Shown here: positions 11,198-12,440 of the stretch, one piece after another | Layout: each line of letters starts with the position of its first letter | Position numbering within the stretch: the stretch's first letter is position 1 | Assembly: GCA_011620465.1 (NCBI GenBank) | Contig: WOZC01000073.1 | Span: forward strand, 1-12,440 | DNA: 12,440 nucleotides | Reading direction: 5' to 3' | From: Anaerolineaceae bacterium | GTDB taxonomy: Bacteria > Chloroflexota > Anaerolineae > Anaerolineales > Anaerolineaceae | Notes under the pieces: model-generated | What the model saw: the letters and a program-made list of their open reading frames with translations, nothing else | Database searches by the model: none | Told to the model about the DNA's origin: nothing | Position numbers and translations under genes: made by a program

Positions 11198-12440
11198 TGA
11201 AGATCTTCCTTGATATGGTTGGCTGCCGCCTGAACCAGGCGGAAATTGATGCCTTGGCGATTGACTTGGTTAACCGCGGAGCAAAAATTGTCTCCGATCC
11301 GGCTTTGGCTGATACGATCATCGTCAATACCTGTTGCGTAACTGCCAAGGCATCAGCAGACTCCCGAAAAATGATCCGTCACTACAAGAACAGTAGCCCA
11401 GCCAAAGTGATTAGCACAGGTTGCTGGGTCAATGTCGCGCACTCACAGGCTGATGAGATCAGCGACCTGGCTTATCTAAACAACCAAAAAGAATTGATAC
11501 CTGAGTTGCTTCTCCAAAGCCCTGCGGATTCAGTGATCGAACTTGGGCAAAAACCCAAATTGGGTCACAGAAACCGTACACGTGGATTTGTAAAAGTCCA
11601 GGACGGTTGTAATAACGCCTGCAGTTTTTGCCTGACGACCATTGCCAGGGGAGCTTCAATCAGTACCCTACCTGAAATTGTGCTTAAACGAGTCAGGCAG
11701 CTCGAAAAAATGGAAATCAAGGAGATCATCCTCACAGGTGTTCAATTAGGGTCGTGGGGCAAGGATCTGGAGCCGAGAAGCAAGCTGAGTTTCTTACTCG
11801 AATACCTTCTTGAATACAGTGAAATTCCAAGGGTACGGCTCTCATCTATCGAGCCATGGGATGTCGATCAGGACCTGGTTCACCTTCTCAATCACCCACG
11901 CATTATGTCTCATCTGCATATCCCGCTGCAAAGTGGGTCAGATTTGATCCTCAAAGCGATGCGCCGTCCGGTGGATCAGGCACGATTCCGCAATGTGCTC
12001 GGTATGATCCGGGAAACAAGCCCACAAACAGCCATTAGCACCGATGTCATCACGGGATTTCCTGGTGAAACGGACGATTTATTCGAAGAGTCTTTTCGTT
12101 TTATCCAGGAATGCAATTTTAGTAGTGGGCATGTTTTCTCCTTTTCACCCATGCCAGGTACTCTTGCCCAGGAGATGGGGAATAAAACCAAACCTGCAAC
12201 GATCAAAGACAGGACCAATCGTTTGTTATCACACTTTAACGATCAAGCGTCCCACTATAAACTTCAAAAAGTTGGGCAAACTGCCCAGGTATTGTTTGAG
12301 AGCAAAAAGAACTCTCTTCAAGGTAATTTTTATCGTGGCTTTAGCGAAGACTATCAAAAGGTAATTCGTTACAGCGATGAGACCCTGTTGAATCAAATCA
12401 GGGAGGTTGAATTTGTCAGCTTGGATGAAAATGGCGATTT
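11197..12440 (+). CDS. mtaB: tRNA (t6A37-C2)-methylthiotransferase MtaB, C-terminus beyond window
   Basis: Radical-SAM enzyme that converts t6A at position 37 of ANN-decoding tRNAs to ms2t6A using two 4Fe-4S clusters. 414 residues are visible. The N-terminal UPF0004 domain has cluster cysteines C10 (VGCRLNQAEIDAL), C46 (NTCCVT) and C76 (STGCWV). The radical-SAM triad is C138, C142 and C145 (CNNACSFC). Then come GVQLGSWGKD (181-190), HIPLQSGSD (241-249) and TGFPGETDD (286-294). A TRAM-type tRNA-binding segment starts near 358 and is cut by the window end. CRLNQAEIDA favours MtaB over MiaB or RimO. After the triad, the family's usual arginine-rich RGxxRSR reads RGASIS here. The start codon overlaps the lipoprotein stop (ATGA) and has no visible SD, so it relies on coupling. 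Confidence 0.92.
   Translation, partial: MKIFLDMVGCRLNQAEIDALAIDLVNRGAKIVSDPALADTIIVNTCCVTAKASADSRKMIRHYKNSSPAKVISTGCWVNVAHSQADEISDLAYLNNQKELIPELLLQSPADSVIELGQKPKLGHRNRTRGFVKVQDGCNNACSFCLTTIARGASISTLPEIVLKRVRQLEKMEIKEIILTGVQLGSWGKDLEPRSKLSFLLEYLLEYSEIPRVRLSSIEPWDVDQDLVHLLNHPRIMSHLHIPLQSGSDLILKAMRRPVDQARFRNVLGMIRETSPQTAISTDVITGFPGETDDLFEESFRFIQECNFSSGHVFSFSPMPGTLAQEMGNKTKPATIKDRTNRLLSHFNDQASHYKLQKVGQTAQVLFESKKNSLQGNFYRGFSEDYQKVIRYSDETLLNQIREVEFVSLDENGD

Noticed and set aside
12044..12364. Open frame of 106 codons on the plus strand
   Set aside because: Lies in another frame of mtaB, whose radical-SAM motifs run through this stretch in the correct frame.

Overview
The window reads as a compact bacterial chromosome segment of moderate GC, most likely from Chloroflexota, probably the Anaerolineae. 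This is inferred from the overall style: a cell-surface protein with a Thr/Pro stalk and no LPXTG-type sorting signal, a lipoprotein with an FEDDF...SGW beta-sandwich, and multi-pass membrane proteins I cannot place in a named family. No mobile element, CRISPR array, tRNA or rRNA gene was seen. Genes are tightly packed, with several overlaps, and the longest gap (about 240 bases) holds a candidate small RNA.

Left part (1-3937, minus strand): a membrane protein gene overlaps or abuts gyrB (DNA gyrase B). After a clear intrinsic terminator comes dinB (DNA polymerase IV), cut by the window edge. The dinB start codon lies only a few bases past the terminator.

Middle (4104-7806): a plus-strand membrane protein converges, with a 12-base overlap, on a metallo-beta-lactamase-fold hydrolase. 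The hydrolase has its own sigma70-type promoter and a Shine-Dalgarno (SD) site. Upstream of it lies a 658-residue surface protein: signal peptide, beta-helix, fibronectin-III-like domain, Thr/Pro stalk and a C-terminal membrane anchor.

Right part (7862-12440): a plus-strand pair encodes a UbiA-like membrane protein lacking the first Asp motif and a Bcp peroxiredoxin, translationally coupled. Facing it on the minus strand is thpR-rsfS (RNA 2',3'-cyclic phosphodiesterase and ribosomal silencing factor). rsfS appears to start at a CTG codon behind a near-perfect SD. Upstream of thpR is a candidate structured RNA of about 120 nt with its own promoter and terminator. Its promoter overlaps the start of a plus-strand lipoprotein gene, which overlaps mtaB (tRNA t6A37 methylthiotransferase, cut by the window end).

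Several genes that look first in their transcript (starts at 3937, 4104, 7806, 7862 and 10529) have a -10-like box ending 6-9 bases before the start codon and no SD, which suggests leaderless mRNAs. Most internal genes have strong SD sites. The window also shows several translation-initiation oddities (TTG, CTG, terminator-adjacent ATG).
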